From JANMAT01 sp031359995 (lineage in GTDB: Bacteria > Actinomycetota > Acidimicrobiia > Acidimicrobiales > Ilumatobacteraceae), in NCBI GenBank assembly GCA_031359995.1, contig JANMAT010000047.1:1-41226 (forward strand): a stretch of 41,226 bases of DNA. The letters run 5' to 3'. Of the stretch, positions 17,484-23,709 are shown one piece after another. The notes beneath the pieces were generated by a model. It saw only the letters and a list, made by a program, of their open reading frames with translations, was not told the DNA's origin and did not search any database. A program made the translations under genes and the position numbers. Each line of letters begins with the position of its first letter. The first letter of the stretch is position 1.

Positions 17484-17657
17484 CGCATCAGGCAGTTCCG
17501 TTTTCCGCGACACCGCTCTACATTGTTTCCGCTCTGCCGATCCAGGCAGACGATGAAGGGACAACGAATAGCCACGTAGCACCGAGCGACAGGCGCCTTC
17601 ATTGCGCACCCGCCGCGGGCCAGCGAGCCGAAACCCACTGACCCGAAGGGAGCACCG
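17484..17657 (+). promoter_or_regulatory. Leader and probable promoter of the 50-residue ORF
   Basis: A 174-base non-coding stretch, distinctly richer in A and T than the flanks. TTCCGT and TACATT (17519-17524) spaced 16 bases apart form a possible promoter, which would give a leader of roughly 125 bases. Such a long 5' UTR is unusual in a window where most genes start at or near their start codon. No known riboswitch was recognised. It ends in a strong Shine-Dalgarno (GAAGGGAG) seven bases before the ATG at 17658. Confidence 0.4.
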
Positions 17658-17810
17658 ATGAACGACGCTGCTACCACTGCTCGTCCCGTCACCTCGGTCG
17701 CCGATGGCACCGCCACCGAAGGCCGCAAGGGCCTCGCCTACCTACGTGACCACTACGTCGTCGCCGCGCTGAACGATCAGCTCGAGCACCTCAGCGCCGC
17801 CTCGGCCTGA
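17658..17810 (+). CDS. 50-residue protein of unknown function
   Basis: A short frame (MNDAATTARPVTSVADG to the end LEHLSAASA) with one of the best Shine-Dalgarno sequences of the window and GC-biased third codon positions, so translation is likely. The N-terminal 22 residues are Ala/Thr-rich and look disordered. The C-terminal half (GLAYLRDHYVVAALNDQLEHL) could form one amphipathic helix. There are no cysteines, no signal peptide and no membrane segment. It ends 28 bases before the GTG of a stand-alone ABC ATPase and follows the exporter pair, but has its own leader. It could be a small regulator or partner of that ATPase. A peptide precursor role has no support, since no modifying enzyme is nearby. 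Confidence 0.55.
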   Translation: MNDAATTARPVTSVADGTATEGRKGLAYLRDHYVVAALNDQLEHLSAASA

Positions 17811-17838
17811 CCTCGCTGTCGTCTCCCCCGTTTCCCTC

Positions 17839-17862
17839 GTGAGCACGCTCGTGAGCACGCTC
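17839..17862 (+). repeat. 12-bp tandem duplication at the ABC ATPase start
   Basis: Two perfect copies of GTGAGCACGCTC back to back. Each begins with a possible GTG start codon in the same frame, so the duplication adds or removes four residues (VSTL) without changing the frame. This is a likely site of slippage between strains. Confidence 0.8.
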
Positions 17863-18654
17863 GCGCTCCGCGACGTGTCGCTCGTGCGCGACGGTCGTGC
17901 CCTGCTCGACCACGTCTCGTGGACCGTCGCGCCCCACGAGCGGTGGGTCGTGCTGGGTCGCAACGGCTCGGGCAAGACGAGCCTGGTCCGCCTGGCCTCG
18001 TTGTACCTCCACCCGTCCTCGGGCGAGGTGGAGGTGCTCGGCCAGATCCTCGGCCGCACCGACGTGCGCGAGCTGCGCAAGCGCATCGGGGTGGCCTCGT
18101 CGGCGTTCGCCGCCCAGCTGCGGCCCGAGCTCACCGCCACCGAGGTCGTGATGACGGCCAAGCACGCCGCGCTCGAACCGTGGTGGCACCGCTACGACGA
18201 CGCCGACCGGGCCCGGGCCGTGGCCCAGCTCGCCCGCCTCGGCGTGGAGCACCTGGCCGACCGCTCGCTGGGCACCCTGTCGTCGGGCGAGCAGCAGCGC
18301 GTGCTGCTGGCCCGCACCCTCATGACCGACCCGGGTCTGGTGCTGCTCGACGAGCCCACCGCCGGGCTCGACCTGGGTGGCCGCGAGGAGCTGGTGGCCT
18401 CGCTGGCCGTGCTGGCCGGTGACCCGGCCTCACCAGCGGTCATCCTCGTCACGCACCACGTCGACGAGATCCCGCCCGGCTTCACCCACGTGCTCATGCT
18501 CCACAGGGGGAAGGTGCTGGCCGCCGGGCCGCTCGACGAGACGCTCACGGCCGAGCGGTTGTCGGCGTGCTTCGAACTGCCGCTGGAGCTGGAGCGCCGC
18601 GGTCGGCGCTACGGCGCCTGGGCCGTGGACGACGGGTCGACCACGAGCTCCTGA
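17839..18654 (+). CDS. Stand-alone ABC transporter ATPase
   Basis: A 271-residue cytosolic ABC ATPase: Walker A LGRNGSGKTS, Q-loop near VASSAFAAQLRPELTATEVV, signature LSSGEQQRVLLART, Walker B LVLLDEPTAGLDLGG and switch His in ILVTHHVDEIP. The set resembles the YlmA/ModF-like ATPases linked to metal or oxyanion uptake or to regulation. No permease or binding protein adjoins it, so it must work with a remote partner or act alone. The start is ambiguous: the first 12 bases (GTGAGCACGCTC, 17839-17850) are repeated exactly at 17851-17862, giving two equivalent GTG starts four codons apart. The 3' end overlaps the convergent SRPBCC gene by 46 bases. Confidence 0.85.
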   Translation: MSTLVSTLALRDVSLVRDGRALLDHVSWTVAPHERWVVLGRNGSGKTSLVRLASLYLHPSSGEVEVLGQILGRTDVRELRKRIGVASSAFAAQLRPELTATEVVMTAKHAALEPWWHRYDDADRARAVAQLARLGVEHLADRSLGTLSSGEQQRVLLARTLMTDPGLVLLDEPTAGLDLGGREELVASLAVLAGDPASPAVILVTHHVDEIPPGFTHVLMLHRGKVLAAGPLDETLTAERLSACFELPLELERRGRRYGAWAVDDGSTTSS

Positions 18655-19055
18655 AGGCGGGTCTTGGCCTTCACGACCTCGTCGTGCAGGATCCGTTCGA
18701 GCACGCCACCCCACAGCGCACCGCCGTAGCGCAGGCGCATGGACAGGCGCGTGCCCGTGTCGAGGCGGTCGAGCGCCGCTTCGAGCACCCAGGGCGAGTG
18801 GCTGCGGCCGTCGTTCTCGCGGCGCTCGAAGATCACCAGCCGCTCGGGTTCGTAGACGGTGCGCCGCATGCGCAGGCGCTTCGAGCGGGCGAACGGCCCG
18901 ACCTTGCCCCGCAGGTCGATGAGCCACGTGACCTCGCCCGCCGGCTGGACGCGCGCCACGATGCCCAGCCACGCCGGGTACCGGGCCAGGTCGTCCACCC
19001 ACGGGAACACCTTGGCGGGAGGCGCCTGCAGATCCACCGCCTCGAGGATCTCCAC
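18609..19055 (-). CDS. SRPBCC (START-like) lipid/ligand-binding protein
   Basis: A 148-residue protein of the SRPBCC/polyketide-cyclase-like superfamily, a beta-grip around a long C-terminal helix that makes a pocket for hydrophobic ligands. Typical features are EAVDLQAPPAKVFPWVDDLARYPAW at the N-terminus, the VTWLIDLRGKVGPFARSKRL strands, ERRENDGRSHSPW, and a last helix with GGVLERILHDEVVKAKTRLQEL. The GTG at 19055 is preceded by TACCGT at five bases and gives the usual family N-terminus; a GTG at 19064 would add three residues. No partner enzyme is adjacent, and the ligand is unknown. Confidence 0.75.
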   Translation of the reverse strand: MEILEAVDLQAPPAKVFPWVDDLARYPAWLGIVARVQPAGEVTWLIDLRGKVGPFARSKRLRMRRTVYEPERLVIFERRENDGRSHSPWVLEAALDRLDTGTRLSMRLRYGGALWGGVLERILHDEVVKAKTRLQELVVDPSSTAQAP

Positions 19056-19240
19056 ACTGAGCACGGTAGCCGTCGACCCGGCGCCGATGTGATGGCCGGC
19101 AGCGCGCCAGCCGGCGAACGCTCGTACGCACACCGCCTTGACGGCCCGCTCATGGATCGCTCACATCTGCGCGGGATGGTGGACCTCACACCGAACGGGC
19201 CGGGTCCACCGGCCCCCGCTCTCCGAGGAGAACCCCAATC

Positions 19241-19669
19241 ATGAAGACCCGCTCGCTCGTCGCTACCCTCGGCCTGGCCACCGCCCTCACGGTCGGCATC
19301 AGCACCGCGGCCTTCGCCGCCGATGGGACCGGCTCGTCGACGTCGACCCCCGCCGGAACCACCGCCGCGGCGCCGGCCCGCACACCCGACCCCGCCAAGG
19401 TCGCCGCCCGGTGCGCCAAGGTGCCCACGGTGCTCGAGAAGATGGCGACCACCACGACCCGCCTGCACGAGCGCCTCACCCGGCTGGAGGAGGCCAAGGT
19501 GAAGGCTGACGCCGAGGGCAACACCAAGCGGTCCGAGCGCATCGCCACGGTGATGGCGCGGGTCAACGACCGGCTGGGCCGGATCGGCGAGCGCACCACG
19601 AAGGTGAACGGCTGGGCCGCCGAGCATTGCGACCCGACGAGCACGCCGGCCATCACGACGCCAGCCTGA
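19241..19669 (+). CDS. Small secreted helical protein
   Basis: A 142-residue exported protein. The signal peptide is clear: MKTR, a hydrophobic core (LVATLGLATALTVGI), and a probable cut after AAFA. A Thr/Ser/Ala/Pro-rich linker (residues 28-55) follows, then a charged helical domain (about 60-130, VPTVLEKMATTTTRLHERLTRLEE to INDR-type repeats) suited to a coiled coil, with two cysteines (CAKVP and EHCDPT) flanking the helical part that may pair outside the cell. The tail is again Thr/Pro-rich. AGGAG lies ten bases before the ATG. No known family was recognised. Confidence 0.75.
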   Translation: MKTRSLVATLGLATALTVGISTAAFAADGTGSSTSTPAGTTAAAPARTPDPAKVAARCAKVPTVLEKMATTTTRLHERLTRLEEAKVKADAEGNTKRSERIATVMARVNDRLGRIGERTTKVNGWAAEHCDPTSTPAITTPA

Positions 19670-19680
19670 CGGGTCCCCTC

Positions 19681-19716
19681 GCCCCACCCGAGCCGCTCCG
19701 CCCGCACGGGTGGGGC
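19681..19716 (+). terminator. GC-rich hairpin after the secreted-protein gene
   Basis: GCCCCACCCG (19681-19690) pairs fully with CGGGTGGGGC (19707-19716), leaving a 16-base loop, 11 bases after the stop codon. An alternative stem (GAGCCGC/GCGGCTC) overlaps it. No T-tract follows, so it is a weak or factor-assisted terminator. It also lies just past the convergent zinc-ribbon gene. Confidence 0.45.
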
Positions 19717-19740
19717 GGCTCGGTCGCGTCCGGGCCGGCC

Positions 19741-19926
19741 CTAGTCCTTGAGCGCCACCGCGTTGGGCGTGACGTTCATCTTGGGCACGTAGGCGGCGAC
19801 CTCGATCTCACGGGCCTCGCCGGCGAACTTGGCCCGCAGCTCGTCGTGGCAGCCACCGCACGGGCCGTAGAAGCGGGCCACGACGTCTTGGCCGCAGCGG
19901 GGGCAGGTGATCGGCAGCGGTTCCAT
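19741..19926 (-). CDS. Small zinc-ribbon protein
   Basis: A 61-residue protein with two knuckles, CPRC (residues 8-11) and CGGC (23-26), plus an adjacent His, which should bind one zinc ion. The C-terminal part (KFAGEAREIEVAAYVPKMNVTPNAVALKD) carries several charged residues and ends in a hydrophobic strand-like segment. The AAGGA Shine-Dalgarno seven bases before the ATG overlaps the stop region of the DUF3499 gene 12 bases upstream, so the two are probably one operon. Similar short zinc ribbons occur widely in actinobacteria without known function; nucleic-acid or protein binding is the usual guess. Confidence 0.7.
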   Translation of the reverse strand: MEPLPITCPRCGQDVVARFYGPCGGCHDELRAKFAGEAREIEVAAYVPKMNVTPNAVALKD

Positions 19927-19938
19927 GACCGGTCCTTC

Positions 19939-20652
19939 TTAGCCGCGATCGGCGGGGCGCGTGGTGGACCGTCGCCCACCTCGGCCGAAGGCCCGCGACA
20001 GGAGCGGGGTCGAGGCGTCGAGGAGGCCGCCGAGGTCGTCGTCCTGGTCGAAGACGGGCATCCACGGGTCGACCTCGGTGCCCGGCTCGATGGCGAGGGC
20101 GTCGTCGGCGATCGCGTCGTCGTCGATCGCGTCGTCGGCGATCGCGTCGTCGTCGATCGCGTCGTCGTCGATCGCGTCGTCGACGGGATCGCTCACCACC
20201 AGCCGCAGCGTGACGGGAGGGGTCGGAGCCGAACCGTCACCCACCGTCTCGCCGCCCCGGTCGGTGGCGGCCGGCGGGTCGAGCGCAGCGGTCTCGTCGG
20301 GCGGCGGCACGACCTCGGGGGGCAGAGCGAGCTGCTCGCCGATCACGAGCTCGTGGTTGCGACGGGCGGGACGGCGACGGGGCCGCTCGTCGGCGAGCTC
20401 GGCCGGGTCGGCCGGCGTCGGCTTGTGCTCGGGGTTGCGGAACAGGGTCGGCTCGTTGGTGCGGCGATCGTCGAGCCACCAGCCCTTGGGGAGCTGCATG
20501 GCCACGGCGTGACGCTCGCACAGGGCGCCGACGATGTGGGGGTCGGCCCCCTCGTTCAGGTCGGACAGCCACGCCAGCTGGCGAACGGCGGCGAAGCCGT
20601 AGCCGACGGTGGCCGCGGCCGAGCAGCCGGGCCGCTCACAGCGCCGGCTCAT
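19939..20652 (-). CDS. DUF3499-family protein with acidic repeat
   Basis: A 237-residue actinobacterial protein. The N-terminal 75 residues match DUF3499: MSRRCERPGCSAAATVGYGF, an LCERHA segment supplying further Cys/His, and LPKGWWLDDRR. The CxxxxC...C..H pattern suggests a zinc site. After that comes a long low-complexity part: a Pro/Arg linker, then about residues 155-190 made of D-D-A-I-(D/A) units encoded by a 15-bp tandem repeat, giving a strongly acidic spacer. The C-terminus is Gly/Arg-rich (RAFGRGGRRSTTRP), so opposite charges sit at the two ends of the tail. The family is conserved but uncharacterised. Confidence 0.75.
   Translation of the reverse strand: MSRRCERPGCSAAATVGYGFAAVRQLAWLSDLNEGADPHIVGALCERHAVAMQLPKGWWLDDRRTNEPTLFRNPEHKPTPADPAELADERPRRRPARRNHELVIGEQLALPPEVVPPPDETAALDPPAATDRGGETVGDGSAPTPPVTLRLVVSDPVDDAIDDDAIDDDAIADDAIDDDAIADDALAIEPGTEVDPWMPVFDQDDDLGGLLDASTPLLSRAFGRGGRRSTTRPADRG
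20101..20185. repeat. 15-bp tandem repeat inside the DUF3499 gene
   Basis: Five consecutive copies of GTCGTCGKCGATCGC (20101-20175; the eighth base alternates G/T) followed by a partial sixth. The period is a multiple of three, so copy-number change keeps the frame and lengthens or shortens the acidic DDAI(D/A) tract. Confidence 0.9.
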
Positions 20653-20743
20653 CGCTGCGTCCCACGGCCCAGCCGTACCGAGCCCTCCACGCTCGGAGCG
20701 TACCCGCGTCCCAGAGCCCCGGCACCGCCCGCCGAATCCGCGT

Positions 20744-20760
20744 TGATATATCACATATCA
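20744..20760. promoter_or_regulatory. AT-rich palindrome, possible operator
   Basis: TGATAT-ATCAC-ATATCA is a perfect inverted repeat in an otherwise extremely GC-rich intergenic region, 92 bases upstream of the DUF3499 start. Inside it, TGATATATCA is itself a full 10-bp palindrome. Such an AT island suggests a binding site for a dimeric repressor, or a promoter. The regulator is unknown. Confidence 0.5.
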
Positions 20761-20817
20761 GTTGACGCACGGTCGCTCCCCACCCACCCCGACCTGCCCC
20801 TTCGCTTCGCACGGCCC

Positions 20818-20851
20818 TGTCCCGGCGAATCGCCGGCGATTCGCCGGGACA
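20818..20851. terminator. 34-bp perfect palindrome after the SDR gene
   Basis: Seventeen bases starting TGTCCCGGCG are followed directly by their exact reverse complement ending CGCCGGGACA. As RNA it gives a stem of about 15 bp. It lies 60 bases past the SDR stop on the minus strand, so it may end that transcript, although no T-tract follows. A protein-binding or recombination site is the alternative. Confidence 0.5.
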
Positions 20852-20910
20852 AGGCGCCGAAACCCTGGGCGGAGGAGGCGGGGGGCCGGGCCGGGCGGGC
20901 TCGGGCGGGC

Positions 20911-21681
20911 TCAGGTCGGCGGGTCGTAGCGGCCGTCAGCCGCCGTCCACCCACCGTCCACGAACACCGTCGTTCCCGTCACGTAGCTGGCGGCGTCGCC
21001 GGCCAGGAACACCGCGGCGCCCACCATCTCCTCGGGTTGGGCCCACCGCCGCAGGATCGCCTTGTCAGCGTAGGCCTGGTACCACCCGGTCTGGGCCTTG
21101 ATCGGCGCCGTCAACGGTGTCTCCACCACGCCCGGGGCTATCGTGTTGGCCCGCACGCCCGACGGGCCGAGCTCGGCCGCCAGCGTCTTGAACAGCATGA
21201 TCGTCGCCGCCTTCGTCGCGGCGTAGGCCCCCTGGCCCGGCTCGGTCGTCATCGAACGCACCGACGAAAACCCGATCATGCTCCCCCGGCCGGCGCCGGC
21301 CATGACCCGGCCCGCCTCGCGGCACAACCGGAACGTGCCCTTCAGGTTCAGGTCCACCACGCGGTCCAGGTCGGCGTCGTCGTAGTCGAGGATCCGCTTG
21401 CGCACGTTCACCGACGGCGTCGTCACCAGGATGTGGGGCGCGTCGATCGCCGCCAGCAGCGCCGCCGGCCCGGCCGGATCGGTCAGGTCGACGAGCGCCG
21501 CACTGGCCCGCCCGGGCAGCCCCGCCGCCGTCGCCCGGGCCGCGTCGAGCCGACTGTCGGCACACACGACGTCCGCGCCGAACGCGGCCAGACCGGCGGC
21601 CACGGCCGCGCCGATGCCGCTGCCCGCGCCCACCACGAGCGCCACCCGGCCGTCGAGCCGGAACATCTCACTGAGGTCCAT
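20911..21681 (-). CDS. SDR-family oxidoreductase
   Basis: A 256-residue classical short-chain dehydrogenase/reductase. The cofactor loop is VGAGSGIG (residues 17-24), followed by an acidic residue region (VVCADSR) at the end of strand 2 that favours NAD(H) over NADP(H). The active site is complete: Asn in the DLNLKGTF segment, Ser in GFSSVRSM, and YAATK with Tyr and Lys. PGVVETP and GTTVFVDGGWTA are typical of the C-terminal half. The substrate is unknown. It begins 37 bases after the haem-oxygenase-like gene and probably shares its transcript, hinting that the two act on one pathway. Confidence 0.88.
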   Translation of the reverse strand: MDLSEMFRLDGRVALVVGAGSGIGAAVAAGLAAFGADVVCADSRLDAARATAAGLPGRASAALVDLTDPAGPAALLAAIDAPHILVTTPSVNVRKRILDYDDADLDRVVDLNLKGTFRLCREAGRVMAGAGRGSMIGFSSVRSMTTEPGQGAYAATKAATIMLFKTLAAELGPSGVRANTIAPGVVETPLTAPIKAQTGWYQAYADKAILRRWAQPEEMVGAAVFLAGDAASYVTGTTVFVDGGWTAADGRYDPPT

Positions 21682-21718
21682 GGCCGCCGACGGTACCGGA
21701 GGGCCGAACCCCGGACCG

Positions 21719-22423
21719 CTACCAGGTGGCGCCGTCGAACGCGTCCCAGCAGCGCCGGGTCAGCTCGGCACCGGCCAGGTACGCCGACCGCGCCGAGCGC
21801 CGCTTGTCGTCGGTGTCGAGGTAGCGCTCGGCGAACTCGCCCACGTGGCCGCCGTGGTCCTCGTCGACGACGATGTGGATCGTGTGGAAGGCGTAGTCGT
21901 CGGGCTGCAGCAGATGGGTGTAGTGCTCCTTGAAGCCCCGCACCATGCGGATGTACGCCGGCGGGATCTGGTTCTCGATGCCCAGGATGCCGCCGAAGGT
22001 CAGCTCGTACCACGGCCGCTGCTGGGCCAGGTTGTACAGGAAGCTCTCGCTGGCGATGGCGTCGGTGTTCGGGCTGGCCTTGGCGATCACGTCGTCGGGG
22101 GCACCCAGGGCCCGCGTGAACTGGAACAGCCAGTGCAGGTGGCCGAAGCCTGACTTCGATGTCGTGCCCAGCACCTCCTCGGCGATGTTCTCGATGACGC
22201 CGTCGGTCATCTCGTAGGGGATGCGCGTGACCCACGCCGACAGGACGCGACGTGTGTGGTACGTGACGCCCCAGTAGTGCTGGCGGGCCCATCCAACGAG
22301 CTCCTCCTTCGTCGCCTCGCCCTGCACCACCCGCTCCACGATCCGCGCCTTGTCGAGCGTGCGGCCCGATGCCGCGAGCTCTTGGCGGATCTCCTCGACG
22401 AACGCTTCCCCGTCGAACGCCAT
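21719..22423 (-). CDS. Haem-oxygenase-like diiron/PqqC-type protein
   Basis: A 234-residue all-helical protein of the TenA/PqqC/haem-oxygenase-like fold, the group that includes iron-dependent redox enzymes (HDOs). Possible metal ligands lie on the core helices: Glu82/Glu83 (AEEVLG), His95 and His97 (GHLHW), Glu150 (GIENQ), and His183, Asp187 and His190 in the IHIVVDEDHGGH block. This acidic-plus-His pattern fits a metal site better than PqqC's cofactor-less one. An AGGAGG Shine-Dalgarno sits eight bases before the ATG, the best on the minus strand here, so strong translation is likely. With the SDR downstream it may form a small oxidation cassette. Substrate unknown. Confidence 0.75.
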   Translation of the reverse strand: MAFDGEAFVEEIRQELAASGRTLDKARIVERVVQGEATKEELVGWARQHYWGVTYHTRRVLSAWVTRIPYEMTDGVIENIAEEVLGTTSKSGFGHLHWLFQFTRALGAPDDVIAKASPNTDAIASESFLYNLAQQRPWYELTFGGILGIENQIPPAYIRMVRGFKEHYTHLLQPDDYAFHTIHIVVDEDHGGHVGEFAERYLDTDDKRRSARSAYLAGAELTRRCWDAFDGATW

Positions 22424-22503
22424 GGCGGTGCCTCCTGTGACGATGGGCGTACCCCCCGCACGCCGCCCCGACTATCGGCCATGCGGCCCACCGGCGACAA
22501 GGA

Positions 22504-22528
22504 GGGCGTTCGAACATGTCGAACGCCC
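22504..22528. promoter_or_regulatory. 10-bp inverted repeat in the HDO/terC divergent region
   Basis: GGGCGTTCGA-ACATG-TCGAACGCCC is a perfect inverted repeat located 81 bases upstream of the HDO-like start and about 75 bases upstream of the probable terC transcription start. Its half-site orientation (GTTCGA...TCGAAC) is opposite to the actinobacterial LexA box, so it is read as another regulator's operator. Confidence 0.5.
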
Positions 22529-22579
22529 GCCGGCCCGATCGGTGACGATCGCCCATGTCTGGTCCCGTCCCGACCGGGG

Positions 22580-22718
22580 TACCGTTTCCAGCGAAGGGGA
22601 GTATCCCTCGAGGTCCGTCGTCAGCACGATCGCCCCATGCGATCCGGCGGGGCCAGTCGAACCGGAACGGTCCGGCGGAGAGACCTTCCAGCCCTCGGGC
22701 TCCGCTCGAACTGGGAGG
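22580..22718 (+). ncRNA. yybP-ykoY (Mn2+) riboswitch upstream of terC
   Basis: A TACCGT -10 (22580-22585) puts the transcription start at about 22592. The aptamer (22593-22688) shows the conserved loop GGGGAGTA (22596-22603), CGTCA within CGTCGTCAGCACG (619-623), and the 3' block GAGAGACCTT. Helix P1 joins GAAGG (593-597) to CCTTC (684-688). Two internal hairpins are perfect: GATCGC/GCGATC (628-633/639-644) and CCGGA/TCCGG (662-666/671-675). These are the hallmarks of the manganese-sensing family, which typically controls TerC/Alx and MntP-type exporters. Downstream, CTTCCAG (685-691) can instead pair with CTGGGAG (711-717), hiding the Shine-Dalgarno GGGAGG (713-718). The same bases cannot do both, so Mn2+ binding should free the ribosome site and turn terC on. 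Confidence 0.87.
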
Positions 22719-22722
22719 CATC

Positions 22723-23691
22723 GTGGCGCTGCACGCATCGGCCGGTCGGGCCGCCGACTTCGCCGACATCCACGTGCCCGGTTGGGCATGGCTCGCGCTG
22801 GTGCTGCAGCTGATCACCATGCTCGCCATCGACCTGGCCCGCCACCGTCAGGATCGCGAGCCGACCATGCGCGGAGCGCTGGGCGAATCGGCCGCGTGGG
22901 TCGCGTGCGGTGTGACGTTCGCCGGCGTCGTCGCCGTGGCCTTCGGCGGGCAGGCCTTCGGCGAGTACATCAGTGGCTACCTGATCGAGAAGTCGCTCAG
23001 CGTCGACAACGTGTTCGTGTGGGCCCTGCTGTTCAGCACGATGGCCATCCCGCTCAGGTTCCAGCACCGCGTGCTGTTCTGGGGCATCTTCGGCGCACTC
23101 TCGCTCCGGGCGGTGTTCATCTTCGCCGGCACCGCACTGATCGGCCGCTTCTGGTGGCTGCTCGTGGTGTTCGGCGTCTTCCTCGTGTACACCGGCTTCA
23201 AGGTGATCCGGCACCGCGCCGACGAGGGCGGCGACGAGGCGACCCGGGGCCTCGGCCTGCTGCGCAAGGTCGTCCCGGTGACCACCGACCTCGACGGGCA
23301 CCGCTTCCTCACCCGGATCGACGGGCGCCGGGCGGCGACGCCGCTGCTGGCCGCCCTGGTGGTGATCGAGGTGACCGACGTGGTGTTCGCGGTCGACTCC
23401 GTACCGGCCATCCTGGCCGTGTCGCACGAGCCGTTCCTGGTGTTCGCGTCGAACGCGTTCGCCATCCTCGGCCTGCGGGCCATGTACTTCCTGCTCGCCG
23501 GCGCTCGCGAGACGTTCCACTACCTCAGCCACGCGCTGGGCGGCATCCTCGTCTTCGTCGGAGTGAAGATGACGGTCTCGCACTGGCTGCACGTGAACAC
23601 CTACCTGTCCCTGGCGGTCATCATGGTGATGCTCGCCGCCGCCATCGTCTTCAGCGTGCGTCGCCACCGCGCGCTGGCCGCGGTGGCCTGA
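22723..23691 (+). CDS. TerC/Alx-family membrane protein (Mn2+ export)
   Basis: A 322-residue integral membrane protein with about eight or nine hydrophobic segments. The TerC signatures are SLSVDNVFVWALLF in the third helix and VIEVTDVVFAVDSVPAILAVS in the sixth, whose conserved Asp and Glu residues line the metal path; FVVFASNAFAILGLRAMYFLLA-type residues follow. Alx/TerC proteins export Mn2+ or metallate secreted enzymes. The GTG at 22723 was chosen over the upstream open frame because GGGAGG lies four bases before it and because the riboswitch occupies the region upstream. The universal stress protein gene starts 18 bases after the stop and is probably co-transcribed. Confidence 0.9.
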   Translation: MALHASAGRAADFADIHVPGWAWLALVLQLITMLAIDLARHRQDREPTMRGALGESAAWVACGVTFAGVVAVAFGGQAFGEYISGYLIEKSLSVDNVFVWALLFSTMAIPLRFQHRVLFWGIFGALSLRAVFIFAGTALIGRFWWLLVVFGVFLVYTGFKVIRHRADEGGDEATRGLGLLRKVVPVTTDLDGHRFLTRIDGRRAATPLLAALVVIEVTDVVFAVDSVPAILAVSHEPFLVFASNAFAILGLRAMYFLLAGARETFHYLSHALGGILVFVGVKMTVSHWLHVNTYLSLAVIMVMLAAAIVFSVRRHRALAAVA

Positions 23692-23709
23692 GTCCGAACG
23701 GAGCACCAG

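Noticed and set aside
17658..17810. RiPP precursor peptide
   Set aside because: No Cys or Ser/Thr-rich core at the C-terminus and no modifying enzyme or protease nearby.
20101..20185. CRISPR-like array
   Set aside because: The repeat is 15 bp without spacers and lies inside a coding frame.
20751..20954. 67-codon minus-strand ORF after the SDR gene
   Set aside because: It covers the SDR 3' end and the palindromes, and shows no ribosome site or coding pattern.
22504..22528. SOS (LexA) box
   Set aside because: The half-sites GTTCGA...TCGAAC are in the reverse order of the actinobacterial box (TCGAAC...GTTCGA).
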